From Amyelois transitella (lineage: Eukaryota > Arthropoda > Insecta > Lepidoptera > Pyralidae): a stretch of DNA of 64,000 nucleotides. Where the stretch lies: the NCBI RefSeq assembly GCF_032362555.1, contig NC_083506.1:8975501-9039500 (forward strand). The letters run 5' to 3'. A program made the position numbers and the translations under genes. The notes beneath the pieces were generated by a model, which had not been told where the DNA came from, did not search any database, and was given only the letters and a program-made list of their open reading frames with translations. Numbering within the stretch: position 1 is the first letter of the stretch; every line of letters begins with the position of its first letter. Below, piece by piece: positions 1 to 10,615 of this stretch.

Positions 1-392
1 AAGACTTGCATTTGTAATTTCCTGTCCAGCCAAAATTTATGCTGGCTGGCCTGTCCATCTTCTATGAGGCCTTTTATATTGTTGATTGATACTCAGGATG
101 GGGACAGTAGTTGAATCGATTAGGTCAAGTTTCTGGCCATTAAGTATGGCGACTTAACTCTTTTTTGACCCCAAAGAAGAAAAAGCTGCTTAAATTTTTT
201 TAAATACGACTTAGGTAAAAACATTTCGAATATTAATATGGCCCTAATTTTTGCCATATGCAGGAAAAACAGTCAAGACTCTGTTGTCACCTCTAGTATG
301 CAAGCGTGATGTAGTTCCTGCTACCCCGCATACTAACCTTTTCATTGTGCCTCTTTCTTTTGTGATAACTATTTATAATTTTATGTTTTCAG

Positions 393-629
393 GAGTATGA
401 ATTTCAAAGTTCACCTGAAGCACAATTCGCCAAAGACTTAGATCGTTACGACATGATACTGCAAGCCTTTGAATATGAAAAACGTGAGAAGGCGCCAAGA
501 AAGTTGCAAGAATTCTTTACAGCGACAGAAGGCAAATTTAAGCATCCATTCATCCAAGGCTTAGTTAAGGAACTCTATAAGCAAAGGGAAGAGTTTGAAA
601 GCAAAGTAATGGTTAATGGTAACGCATAA
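393..629 (+). CDS. HDDC2: HDDC2 (5'-deoxynucleotidase, HD-domain protein), last exon only
   Basis: Terminal coding exon. It follows a TTTTCAG acceptor at 391-392, reads in frame for 78 codons and stops at TAA 627-629. The peptide starts EYEFQSSPEAQFAKDLDRYD and continues with MILQAFEYE and GKFKHPF; this is the conserved C-terminal end of HDDC2/YfbR-like proteins. The family removes the 5' phosphate from deoxyribonucleoside monophosphates using a metal-dependent HD domain. The HD metal ligands lie in upstream exons outside the window, so activity cannot be judged here. The exon begins at a codon boundary. Bases 1-392 are intron; I see no further coding exon there. The next gene (SERF) is convergent. 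Identification rests on recognising the C-terminal sequence and is strong; the exact enzyme substrate is family knowledge. Confidence 0.9.
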   Translation, partial: EYEFQSSPEAQFAKDLDRYDMILQAFEYEKREKAPRKLQEFFTATEGKFKHPFIQGLVKELYKQREEFESKVMVNGNA

Positions 630-766
630 CTTATGTGATATACGAAAATGTCATTCTGTTCAAATAACATAAGATTTCTGATGCTAGTGTAGGTCTTCGA
701 TTTTTTTTTCAAGCTAAGAATAGGCTACAATTTTGTTTTTGCTCCATCACTCACGTAGTGTCTTAC

Positions 767-772
767 AATAAA
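767..772 (+). terminator. Polyadenylation signal of HDDC2
   Basis: AATAAA lies 138 bases after the HDDC2 stop, followed by a T-rich stretch at 778-786. A second AATAAA-like site lies near 1249. Use of either is inferred. Confidence 0.55.
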
Positions 773-2499
773 TGTTAGTTTTTTTTAAACAACTTGATGT
801 CATGACTACATTTATAACATTTTATTTTTTAAGGTTCCCCAAATTTAACAATAGCACCCCAGTATTGATATTATTTAGCAATCTCAAGTTTTAACTTTTG
901 AAGTAATGTGTACTGTTTCGTGGATTTAATTCACTCATGATAAGTGGGAAGAATTTGTTTGCCAAAGCCCAACCCTACCAGTATTTTTGTATGAAACTGA
1001 AGTGTTTTGCGACATATATTTATATGTAATATACTGATAGATAGGTTGCAAGTAGTGATTAAAGTGAATTTTAAACTTAAATACAGGTAGTAAACGCGCA
1101 CGTAACGTACCTTTATTCTGTCTCGGATGTTTCGAATCATATTACAATGGTCGGAAAGGTTCTAGCCGTCGCGTGGTTCAGTTAATTTTAAAGTGATGTT
1201 TGATTCATTATTCAAATGTCATCCCAGTAGTTGTTGAAACTTTTTACAAATAAAACTGGTTTATTGATTAACTTTGTATCTATGATATATGTAGATACAA
1301 TAAATTTTAATCGTCAGGGAGAAGGGAGTACCATACAATTCTGACGTCGTATTATATCGGCCAAAACTTAGTAGATATGTTACGTTTATTAAAAATAATT
1401 TAGGTATTGTTTTATTTGCATTACTTTTAAAATTCTATTTTTCTATTATTCTCAAATGTGAAAATATAGTTTTAATTACCGTTGTTTAAAATATGTTTTT
1501 TTTTTAGCGTAGAACTTATTACGTAGAAGAAAAATTATTTGCTAGCGTGGCTGGCTAAGAATATTAATTTAATTATTAAAAATGCAATATTTATTGCTAG
1601 CTTGGCTGGCTCATTATTAATTTTTTAATAGTAATTATTAAAAATATATCCCCATGACACAATAATTTATTTACTTCTCATTTTATTAAATTTTTTTACT
1701 TTCTACTTAGCCGTGTATGATAGATAAAATGATTTTAAATCATAGGCGTGTTTGAAAAAACATGCGGTTTCACAATAATGTGGTTAAAAAACTTTATTTA
1801 TCAAAGAAATTTACATTTTACTTACAGAGAAAACATTTATAATAAATATGTACATTTGTTGGTGTGAGCATTCAAATACATATTTTTAATAAAAATTAAA
1901 ATTAGTCGGTAGTTGCGCATATAGCCGCTCGCTGCCAACTTACTTAACACATAAACATCTTGGTTATATCACAATAGTATTAGAACTAGACATACATCAA
2001 CACGTCATCTATCATTAAAATCCTTTATATTCGAGTGCTGATAAATGCCTAAATAATTAAAAGATAAAAGTACGGTTGTTTAGATGATATTTATGTTCTT
2101 GTTAAATAAATTACTTATGTAAGGTAAAAAATACATAATGATCAAAGAGTAATAACTTTCCAGTGCAAATTGTTTATAAGGAAAAATAAATCTTACCTAT
2201 TCCCGTATTGCGTAGATAATTTACTCTTTGAACAATTTGTGAGTATAATTTATGTACTGAATGTATTCTCTTCATAAATAAGTACCGAAATAATTTTATG
2301 CCTATTGAACATGATTCAAATTGAACATACTTCTAAAACTTTTAAAATAAATATTACTCCCTAAACATTGTATTTATTTTTTGAAAAGATTTTATCATAC
2401 TATTTATATATACAAATCCCAATACTTTAGGCTGATAAAAAAAATATACCTTACGTCTATAATAATGTTTGCTGCTGAATACATGCTCATATTTGAAAG

Positions 2500-2937
2500 C
2501 CAGCTGGCGTTAGTCCCGGCAGCATCCCTTCCTTTCTGAAGTGGTCATGGACAGTCGTGTGGACGCCAATCGATTTCAAGTTTTTATACGAAGACACCGC
2601 AACCTGGCAATGGATTATCTTAACCCACATATGATCGTTAGACACATCCAGTAAGTTGCCTAAAGGTATCTACACGAAGCGACTCCCATCTGCGCAACCT
2701 TTGCCGTATTGGGTCTATGGTTACACATTCAGTAGCCTGAATGTGCAGGTTTCCTCACGATTTTCCCTTACCTCTTACGGTAACGGAAAACATCGTGAGG
2801 CATCGGTTAGTATTCAAACTTATTTACATAACATTGAAAATACTTATTGGTACATGTCCGAGGTGGGATTTGAACCTGTGCCTTTCTCCGCCGGCCTTTC
2901 TTTAGCCGACCATCTTCATCGACCACCGACGCAATTA
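2500..2937 (-). repeat. tRNA-derived SINE (family A), reverse orientation
   Basis: Read on the minus strand it begins near 2937 with GCGTCGGTGGTCGATGAAGA (box A region) and has a box B-like GTTCAAATCCCACCTCGG. It continues through CGTGAGGAAACCTGCACATTC and ends near 2500 with GGGACTAACGCCAGC. The same landmarks recur at 35650-35931 (+), 47850-48045 (+) and 62814-63005 (+). This copy carries extra sequence in its 3' half relative to the 35.6-kb copy. It is a Pol III-type retroposon by structure; the family name was not looked up. Confidence 0.75.
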
Positions 2938-3174
2938 TATTGTTAGTTTTAAGAAGTTATTTTTTTTTAATTTGGTTCTCCGAGTTAGTTGATTGTTCGT
3001 AATTTTCACTAGAAATCACGGGGAAATTTAGGTCAATGTCCGCGTCAACGTGGCTAGTTCACACTTAAAAATGTCATTTGAAAATACAAAAACATGGCAT
3101 AATTTTTTTTTTATAAGCATCTGAAATAATAATATTGAAGACAAATTTGAAAGTAAAAATTAAAAACTTTTTTG

Positions 3175-3277
3175 TCTCAGTAGTTCAACTTTTCGGGAGG
3201 ATTGTACTAAGTTGAACTACTGAGAAAAAAAAGTCTCACTAGTTCAACGATTGAACTGACCAATTGAACTAGTGGGA
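3175..3277. repeat. Two adjacent, related inverted repeats
   Basis: Stem 1 pairs 3175-3191 (TCTCAGTAGTTCAACTT) perfectly with 3209-3225, loop 17 nt. Stem 2 pairs 3234-3247 (TCTCACTAGTTCAA) with 3264-3277 with a single G-T mismatch. The left arms of the two stems differ mainly at one base, so the second looks like a copy of the first. This may be a small MITE or a fold-back element. Confidence 0.65.
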
Positions 3278-3838
3278 ACTAGCCGTCAACGTTCTGATAA
3301 AGTCCTGAACATCTGACGAAGATCTTTACATAGAAAAGAATCTTCACCGTTATGTTCAATTCCCCTTTTTCAATAAGGAACAGTAGAGAAAAACATATAG
3401 GTACCTACAATATAGGTCTGACACAAAATAAATGGTTGCAATTTTTTATGAGTGACATCATGCTTAGTAAATCGGGAAGTTTTTTATGTTTTATTACTAG
3501 TCAGTATACTATATGTATATTAATATACAGGCAAAATTCATACAAAATAAAATTACTAATGTTTTTGGTTACTTTTCAACGTTTATTGTACAAAAATGGT
3601 TACTTGAATATACATTTACAAACCTATTCAGTCAAAACAACATTAAAGATTTGCATAAATGCAAACAAGTTTTGTGACAGAATACTATAAAGATAACATT
3701 CTCAAATTTATTCAGATCATACCAATCCACAGTTAATTATGATACAATGCAATGTGGAGAGAAAAATAAACAAATTTTTAATAATTTTAATAATTAATGC
3801 AAGCGATTTAAAGAAAACGCAGCTTGTTATTGGGTTCA

Positions 3839-3844
3839 TTTATT
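3839..3844 (-). terminator. Polyadenylation signal of SERF
   Basis: AATAAA on the minus strand, about 160 bases downstream of the SERF stop codon. Use is inferred from position. Confidence 0.5.
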
Positions 3845-4003
3845 ATTAAATTAGGCTTTATGTTGAAACACAAGATTTTAACATTCATTTTTTAAATGAG
3901 ACAATTGCTTAGGTATCACATGAACAATTTCAGCTCTTTGTACCAAAGCTCAAAATGTATAGTGTTCATAGTATGGAGCAGTCAAGATATTTTATGTGCA
4001 AAA

Positions 4004-5463
4004 TTAATTTACAGCCTGCTTCTGGCCCGTCGATTGTTCCTCTTTTTTTCGTTGTTTTTCTCTCATTAGTTCTGCATCCCTAGAACAAAACAAAAAGATT
4101 TAGTCACATTGCCTAATTTTCATACTAAATATTCTTTTGCCAAATTAAATAATATCCTACTATTATTATTTAAAACTAGCTGTGCCCGCGACTTCGTCGC
4201 GTGGAATAGTATTTTGGGCATCATTGAAGCCCTCAAGGATGAATAATTTTCCCTGTTTTTTTCACATATTCCATTATTTCTTTGTTCTTTATAGTTGCAG
4301 CATGATGTTATATAGCCTTAAGCCTTCCTGATAAATGGTATATTCAATGCAATAAGAATTTTTAATTTGAACCAGTAGTTCCTGAGATTAGCGCTTTCAA
4401 ACAAACTCTAGCTTTATAATATTAGTATAGATGTGAACGTTTGTAAGGATGTGTGTGTGTTTATTATCCTTCCAAGCAAAAAAACTACTGGATTATCATT
4501 GGTATTTAAGGTATTTCATGATTTCATGAAATTAGTAGCAATAATAATATATATAACTAATAGTAGCAATAATAATATATGGTTGTTTCAAGACTGATAG
4601 CCTTGGCTCTGTATACCCCGCAAGGGATATAGACATGATTATATATATGTAGGTATGTTTTAGTCACTCTAACACATTTAATTTTATAATTAATGCAATG
4701 ATTACTGTGTGGATTGCAATAACATAATTCATATTTATTTATGCTTCCCTTCAGGGTACCAACTAATAACCAGTTTCTTCCTTGGATAAATATGGTACTG
4801 AGCTGTAACTCTTATGCTGCTACACACAAATAAACATCTTAAATATAATATGTATGTTTATGTCTTAAATTATCATTATAAATTTGTATGACACGTTAAG
4901 AAATGAATGCATAATCTATCTATCTACACTATCATTTGGCATCATACAGCTTTTCTACTCATGCTTGTATAAATGCAATCAATTATTTCATATTCCTTCC
5001 CCTATTTTTTGTTACCTATTTGCGAAAAAGGTTCCTATTCATCAAAGTACCCTACACACCTATGTTTCCTCTCCGACAGAGACAGTCCAGTTTTTTCATT
5101 AGCATTTTTCTTTTTTTGCATTTCCTGCTGTTTCTTCTGATTTTTGGCACGTGCCAAATCTCTCTGATTACCACCTGTAATGAAATATAAAAAATGTGTC
5201 TAAAAGATGTAACTTACAGTAAATTATATATCATTTATCTACAAATTGGACAAGATTAATGCGAAAAGTATCAAAACGTGTCATTTAATGATCGAGCAGA
5301 AAAAGACAATTTTGTATGTGCCTAAACAAGGGCATCACGAATTTAGTCACAGCTCTAGAATGTTCTATGTGAGGGTAACTTGGCAAAAAATTGCTGTAAA
5401 AAATTTTTGTTTACAATTAAATCTATTATGCTTACTATTCAGCTGTCTCTACTTACGAGTCAT
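4004..5463 (-). CDS. SERF: SERF-family small EDRK-rich factor (MOAG-4/SERF)
   Basis: Three coding exons, each too short to stand out as an open frame: 5457-5463 (ATGACTC), 5060-5174 and 4004-4079. Junctions are GT-AG and in frame. They give 65 aa: MTRGNQRDLARAKNQKKQQE at the N-terminus, SLSERKHRDAELMREKQRKK in the middle, then a short tail and TAA at 4004-4006. The MTRGNQR start, the K/R/Q/E-rich body and the ~60-residue length are diagnostic of the SERF/4F5 family. These are unstructured charged proteins that bind amyloid-prone proteins and modify their aggregation. The start codon exon holds just seven coding bases, so automated callers may miss it. Introns are 282 bp (5175-5456) and 980 bp (4080-5059); the latter contains repeats. 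The gene is divergent from NTAQ1 and convergent with HDDC2. Identification is strong; the exact SERF1/2 orthology is not resolved. Confidence 0.92.
4175..4440. repeat. Interspersed repeat in SERF intron 2
   Basis: The stretch starts TGTGCCCGCGACTTCGTCGC and ends with TTTATAATATTAGTATAGAT. These termini are typical of a very common lepidopteran interspersed element (the 'gcgacttcgtc' repeat). A degenerate direct duplication (GTAGCAATAATAATATAT, 4531-4580) follows it. Family assignment is from general familiarity. Confidence 0.55.
4585..4660 (+). repeat. R1 repeat, 3' fragment
   Basis: TTGGCTCTGTATACCCCGCA, then GGGATATAGACATGATTATA and a TATGTAGG tail. This is the last part of the R1 SINE-like family whose near-complete copy is at 52715-52985. 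Confidence 0.7.
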
Positions 5464-8050
5464 GGTGTGCTATTTTCTGAAAGCCAGTAAAACTGATTGA
5501 GTAGCACACTAAACTTGGTCTTTATCCTCGGACGATACGCTAGTCCGGTCGAAACCTAGGACAACGCACCGCCCCTCTTTTTATCAATATGTAGAAACGT
5601 TAAAAACAACTAAAAGAGAATTGCTGGCTTCCAATAAAAAGGCTTCCACCAGCGGACCAAAATCACACAAACAAAATGAAGCTTGATAATGCCAAAAGAA
5701 TTTATGATGGCGGCTCAACGATGACATGACATGACATGACAGGGTAGATAGTGTTGTAAAGTGTAAAGTTATTTAATGATTTCAAAAAACGGGGTGAATA
5801 ACCACAATTTTAGAATTTCGGATCGGACTGATTTTAGTACGTCTTGACGTCTTAGATCATTTAGTAAATCATCTAAGGCTTTCGTGTATAACTGACTAGT
5901 AGTAGTGGTACTAATAGTATTTCAAGTTACAAATGGATTCAAAAACTAATTAAATGTACTACTCCAATCAACCTAAGAAAGAAAGAAAGAAAAATCTTAA
6001 ACCTATCATCTATCTTTTTGTTCAAAGTTGAATTACGCAGGAATCTCTTGGATCTGCAGAACAGACGTATTCGGAACTGATGGCGGTTTCTGCTTTTCAT
6101 GTAGGTACTCTTCTATTCCATTCCCATTATATATTGTAAAGAATGTTTCAAGAAAAAGGTTATAAACGTTATATGAGCGATGCCGGGGCGTGTATTGAAT
6201 TTTCCAATATTTTGGGATACTCTTTTGGTTATTAAGCGGCTACATTTATTACACACATACAATTGAAACTTTAAGTCACGACACGAGTCTTTGTTTGTTT
6301 ATGTTTATTTTTTTATTACGTGCGCAGATTGACCTGCACTAGCACCTAGGTCATAACTGAAAATCAGCGTATTGCTTTATAGCAATAAATTTGTTGAGTT
6401 GTGACCTTTATGTATTACTGCAGCTCACACTCTAATTAATTTGTATTTTATATGAAATTGTAAATCGTGTGTAGCAAATCAAATAAATGAATTATCTATC
6501 TATGTATCAACCGACGACCTGTGGTCATACGACCTGCATAGACTAGTCTAAGCAACTTCAGAATCGACCTTAAATCGCTAAATTGGCTGTTATCAATTAA
6601 GCCAAGCGAGCGAAGCAAGTCTAACAATCAACTTGAAGACATTTTTTTTATGAATGTTTCTTTGTAACGCGATAACTTTCCATAACTCAACATTCTTTTC
6701 CTTATTTTGTTAAAGCGCCACCTCCTACCGAGACCTGTTTATGGACATATCATTTATCTCTTCACAAAAATCCGGGGTGTATAGACCCGTGATATCCTTA
6801 AGAATACACATAATAGTAATATTTTTTCTTGCTCTTCAATAGTAGTTAGCCTTGTGAACTCTGAAGTACCTACCATGTTATAGATATGTACGCAGTTTAG
6901 CTAATTTTTGAAAACGGTATTATCACGCTCTACTGGGGCCGATCAATTATCACATATAGGACTATTGTTGCAAATAAGTAGGCCTGATATTGTGATCAGA
7001 AGACACGCGGTGCAATTCTCGTTGATATCACGAAAACCTCGCCAAGGCTGAGAAAGAAAAACTTTCTTAGGACTTGTACTTGGCCCATGAGGTTAACGGC
7101 AGTGACCTGTTGATTCAACGAAAATTGTTCCGACAGTCGTGACTACGAACGGTTATAATAGCGAAGTGTCTCGACCGTCACCTAGAGAGGCTTTCTCTAG
7201 GCAGTTGCAGTTGGATCAATGGTCGGATACAAAGGCAGTAAGTACTTATAGACACGGCCCGCATTGTAAGAGGTTCCTTTCTCTTGAGCCCTGCCTGACC
7301 ACCGACAGTAAGGGTCGGTGGCGACATTTATACGCCACAAGTGACAAAAATAAAAAATAGAATCCCGCGATGCTATCAGTCATAAACAGCGAAAAGTCTA
7401 AATCGTGCAAGCAAAGATTTCACGGATTGGGGCACATATACAACCTCCGACACAACATCGTAGTAGCTGCGGTTCCACAGGCATAACACCTAGCCTGGCG
7501 GAACATCTTCCCTTTGGTGGCGGTCGAGCCATCAATCATCGCTCCTGCTACACATCCTTACCTCCTATCGATGGGTGTCCTTTTTATTTTAAAATATGTA
7601 TTTTTTAATTAAATGTATATTTTAAAATGTTGTTATAATTTGTTTTATTCATAACCCTATGCTGGTCGCTAGTCGGCCGCATGCTGTACTGGTTTTGGTC
7701 GGTGAAATTAGTGTAGTAGTAGTAAAATACAAAAAGAAAAAAAAAATCGAGTCAGCTGCAGTTTAATAAGTTAACAGCATAAAACTAGTAGATTATGTAT
7801 ATTTTCGTTTTTATCAACTAAATTGAACGATTCAGCTTCGTCATAAATTCAGAAATTAAAATTAACTAAAAAAAGAATATAATTTTACTTGAATTAACTC
7901 AAGATAAGCCAACTCGATTTGACTCGAGTTAGTACATATAGTTGACAATGTTGGTACATCATAATCACAACACAATACAAAACGAAACAAGAAAAGAAGA
8001 AAGAACCATCACAACACAAGTCAAATTGAGTCAAACAACATTCTGTCAAA
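5464..8050. promoter_or_regulatory. Divergent intergenic region between SERF and NTAQ1
   Basis: SERF starts leftward at 5463 and NTAQ1 rightward at 8051, so promoters lie at both ends. Near the SERF end is a GATGGCGGC motif (5706-5713) and four copies of ATGAC (5721-5740). A sequence ending in TATCTATCTATG near 6490-6505 looks like a retroposon tail. A GC-richer block at about 6990-7600 is listed separately. No TATA box is clearly placed. Confidence 0.5.
6990..7600. other. Unassigned GC-richer island between SERF and NTAQ1
   Basis: About 600 bp with visibly higher GC than its AT-rich surroundings. It includes short inverted motifs such as CCTAGAGAGGCTTTCTCTAGG (7180-7200) and ACCACCGACAGTAAGGGTCGGTGG. 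Open frames at 7139-7360 and 7405-7608 (+) show no recognisable domain. It could be a transposon fragment, a structured non-coding RNA or a decayed gene; I cannot tell which. Confidence 0.35.
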
Positions 8051-10418
8051 ATGTCGCTCAATGCAAAATTTCAATTGAATAGCAATGAAAATAATAAAAA
8101 GAACGATAAATCACTCAAACCATTATTTCCTAAGCGAGAAGAATGTTCACACGTGTCTTGTTATTGGTAATAAAAAATTGATACAGATTGTATTTATTAA
8201 AAATATTTCAATGTTTGTTGTTTTGTTATGAGTTTTTGCTTTTACAGTGAAGAAAATGTCTGGAAACTGTGTCAGGATGCCTCTATAAGGATTCCCGAGG
8301 AACTGGATAGGTGCTATGTGGTTTTCATATCGAATCCTTGCCGTACAGTGCCTCTGTGGAAACAAAGGGCTGGGCGTGAGGAAGATCGTCTAGTCATTTG
8401 GGTGTGTACTGCAACAATGTCACGCTATGCTAGCATTATATTTTACGATTTGGAGTACATGGAAATAATAGTGTTTTATTTGTATGTTTCTCCTTACTTA
8501 AAATTATTTTTTACTTTTAGGACTATCATGTGATATTTCTCTACTCTTGGGATTGCAAGACATGCCTTGTCTATGACTTGGACTCTGAATTGCCTTTTCC
8601 CACTTTCTTCCATAAATATGTCACAGAAACATTTCGTACGGACCAAGTGTTAAAATCTGATTTTCACAGGTAATATTCTTATTTTTTTAACATCTTATAC
8701 CATTTACATAGTCCTGTCAAAATTTTATATACATCAAAGCTCATTCCAAAACTTATTTTCACTGTTTCAATAATCTGAATTTTGTTTTAGATTTTTTCGT
8801 GTTGTGCCTGCTAAGCAATTTCTGCAGCATTTTGCTTCAGATCGTCGTCATATGAAACGGCCTGATGGCACATGGATCAAACCACCTCCTTCATATCCTG
8901 CCATTTGTACTTCAAGTAAGTATTATCCTAATCATCAAAGAAATCAAAGGCAGAATGAACCATTAATTTCTTATTTACAACTTTGCCTTTTGTTTTTTTT
9001 TTGCAAACAAACTGTTAATTCAACAACAAATTACAAAACAGTCATTGGATTTTAAAGTATATGTACAATGTTGGACTGATCCCAATAGGCTATTTGACTG
9101 TATTAAGAATATACATTTCTTTTATGTCATCAGTCTTAATATAATTTTTTTGGAGCGATTTGTAATAACGCGAGATAAAAATATTGCATTATTTAAACAA
9201 AATCCGTCTCAGAAAATTAGGTTTTTATATGCAGCTGTCACGTGACTAAAAACGAACGTGATTGGCTAATTCTATTATGACGTCAATTATCCATAAACAG
9301 ACTGTGGATCGTACCGTTCCTTAGTGTTCGCTATTATTTTTCAAGATTTTATAAGTGTTTGATCGCTCAGGATTACTCAGATAACATAGGTATTTAATAA
9401 TGGAAACCAATCCCGCGAAAGCTGACAGTCGAAACCTACCAAAAGTGGACGCAATAATGGTTGGAAGAAGAAATCTGGATTGTCTTCTTCAAAGACAATC
9501 CAGATTTCTATGCTGAGATACGAACTGAGGAATGTTAAAACATCAATGTAAGTATATCTTGGTAACCACTGATTTTAGATCATGATCTGAAACCACTTCT
9601 TGCGAATATTCAAATCCATCGGCATAGAAAAAAACAGTTTCGTAGGAGATTTTATTGTTGTATTAGTGCATTGAGGCACTGCACAACATTTATAGGAACT
9701 CATTTTAATAATTTTCACACATATGACGTGGCACAAGTTAAATAAAACAAGAGAAAATCAAAACTTTTCGAAACACCAACAAGCTTTGTATGATATTTAC
9801 ACGAAATTTACGTCACTGCATGCCATGGCCGCCATATTGCTAAAAGTCGCGTTTTGGCGGTATATTTGAATATTTCATTTTCTTTTTCGATTTTTTAATA
9901 AAATAGTTGTAATAAAGGCAGAAAAGTATTTTTGTAGGGCTCCTTATAAACAAATAAATACCCTAAGATAGTTTTTAGAACTTTGTCAAATAGCCTATTG
10001 TGATTACTTTTAGTCAACCAAAATAAAAAATTAAATCCATAATCAAAGAGGCAGCACACATAAAAAGTATGAAGATGTGTTCTCAATTCATTAATAATAA
10101 AACACAAAAATAAAATATACATTAACTTACATTAATACATATAAAAGAACATTCAACTGTTAGATGCATCAGAATACAGTCTCTTGATTTGTTTTCATAG
10201 GTAGATAGTGTTAGTAAATTTTTCATACCATGCCTAGGTTGTCTGTATGCTCCTGTTCATTATTTATTAAATAATAAAAGAATAATAATAATCATCTCCT
10301 GGTTTCAGCTACAATTCACAACCTAGATGAATACATCAACATGGACTTTGGGACGGGCCCAGGCCAGGTGTTCAATCTAACCGACTTTGTACAACGGTTC
10401 TACAAAATAAATAAGTAG
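8051..10418 (+). CDS. NTAQ1: Protein N-terminal glutamine amidohydrolase NTAQ1 (WDYHV1, tungus in fly)
   Basis: Five exons: 8051-8166, 8248-8401, 8521-8669, 8791-8915 and 10309-10418, all GT-AG and in frame, giving 217 aa (human ~205). The enzyme converts N-terminal Gln to Glu so that the protein can be arginylated and degraded through the Arg/N-degron pathway; it acts in cytosol and nucleus. Diagnostic sequence: [12 protein letters not shown] (catalytic Cys39), VIWDYHV (catalytic His93) and LVYDLD (catalytic Asp109), then [13 protein letters not shown] and the PPPSYPAI motif. The three catalytic residues match the family's Cys-His-Asp triad. The codon for Cys39 is split by intron 1, and the WDYHV motif is split between exons 2 and 3. 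The start ATG is the first in exon 1, in AAAATG context. The 1.4-kb last intron carries a TIR element. A confident call. Confidence 0.95.
9083..10000. mobile_element. 918-bp terminal-inverted-repeat element in NTAQ1 intron 4
   Basis: Perfect 16-bp inverted termini: CAATAGGCTATTTGAC at 9083-9098 and its reverse complement at 9985-10000. No clear target duplication was seen. Inside, a short reading frame starts at ATG 9400 ([20 protein letters not shown]) and stops at 9514-9516. It resembles the start of an insect transposon-encoded protein but is broken by an inverted duplication (9463-9511). This fits a non-autonomous or decayed DNA transposon; the superfamily is unknown. Confidence 0.7.
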
Positions 10419-10609
10419 TACAAATAAGTTAAGTTAGCTAGTCAAATATTATTTTAACATCACAAATCTATCGGTTTATGGTTTTTAATGATTATGTTTT
10501 AATAATCCTTGTTATTTTATATTAGTTATGTGATTATTTTATTTGTTTATTATCTCACAGTTTTATCTATCTTAGAATTTTTAATTACCTTCACTTTTAA
10601 TATGTTAAA

Positions 10610-10615
10610 AATAAA
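10610..10615 (+). terminator. Candidate polyadenylation signal of NTAQ1
   Basis: AATAAA followed by an A run, 192 bases past the stop. The first clear canonical signal after the gene. Confidence 0.45.

Larger units (their letters stand above)
630..4003. other. Convergent intergenic region HDDC2 / SERF
   Basis: This stretch holds the 3' UTRs of two convergent genes and repeats. AT-rich sequence at 1500-1680 includes two direct copies of a GCTAGC-TGGCTGGCT motif (about 1540-1556 and 1596-1612). A reverse-oriented tRNA-derived SINE and a pair of inverted repeats follow (listed separately). Open frames at 931-1140, 2656-2946 and 3352-3690 have no recognisable protein content, and the 2656 frame lies inside the SINE. 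I see no gene here. Confidence 0.6.

Noticed and set aside
2656-2946. 96-codon frame
   Set aside because: It lies within the reversed family-A SINE.
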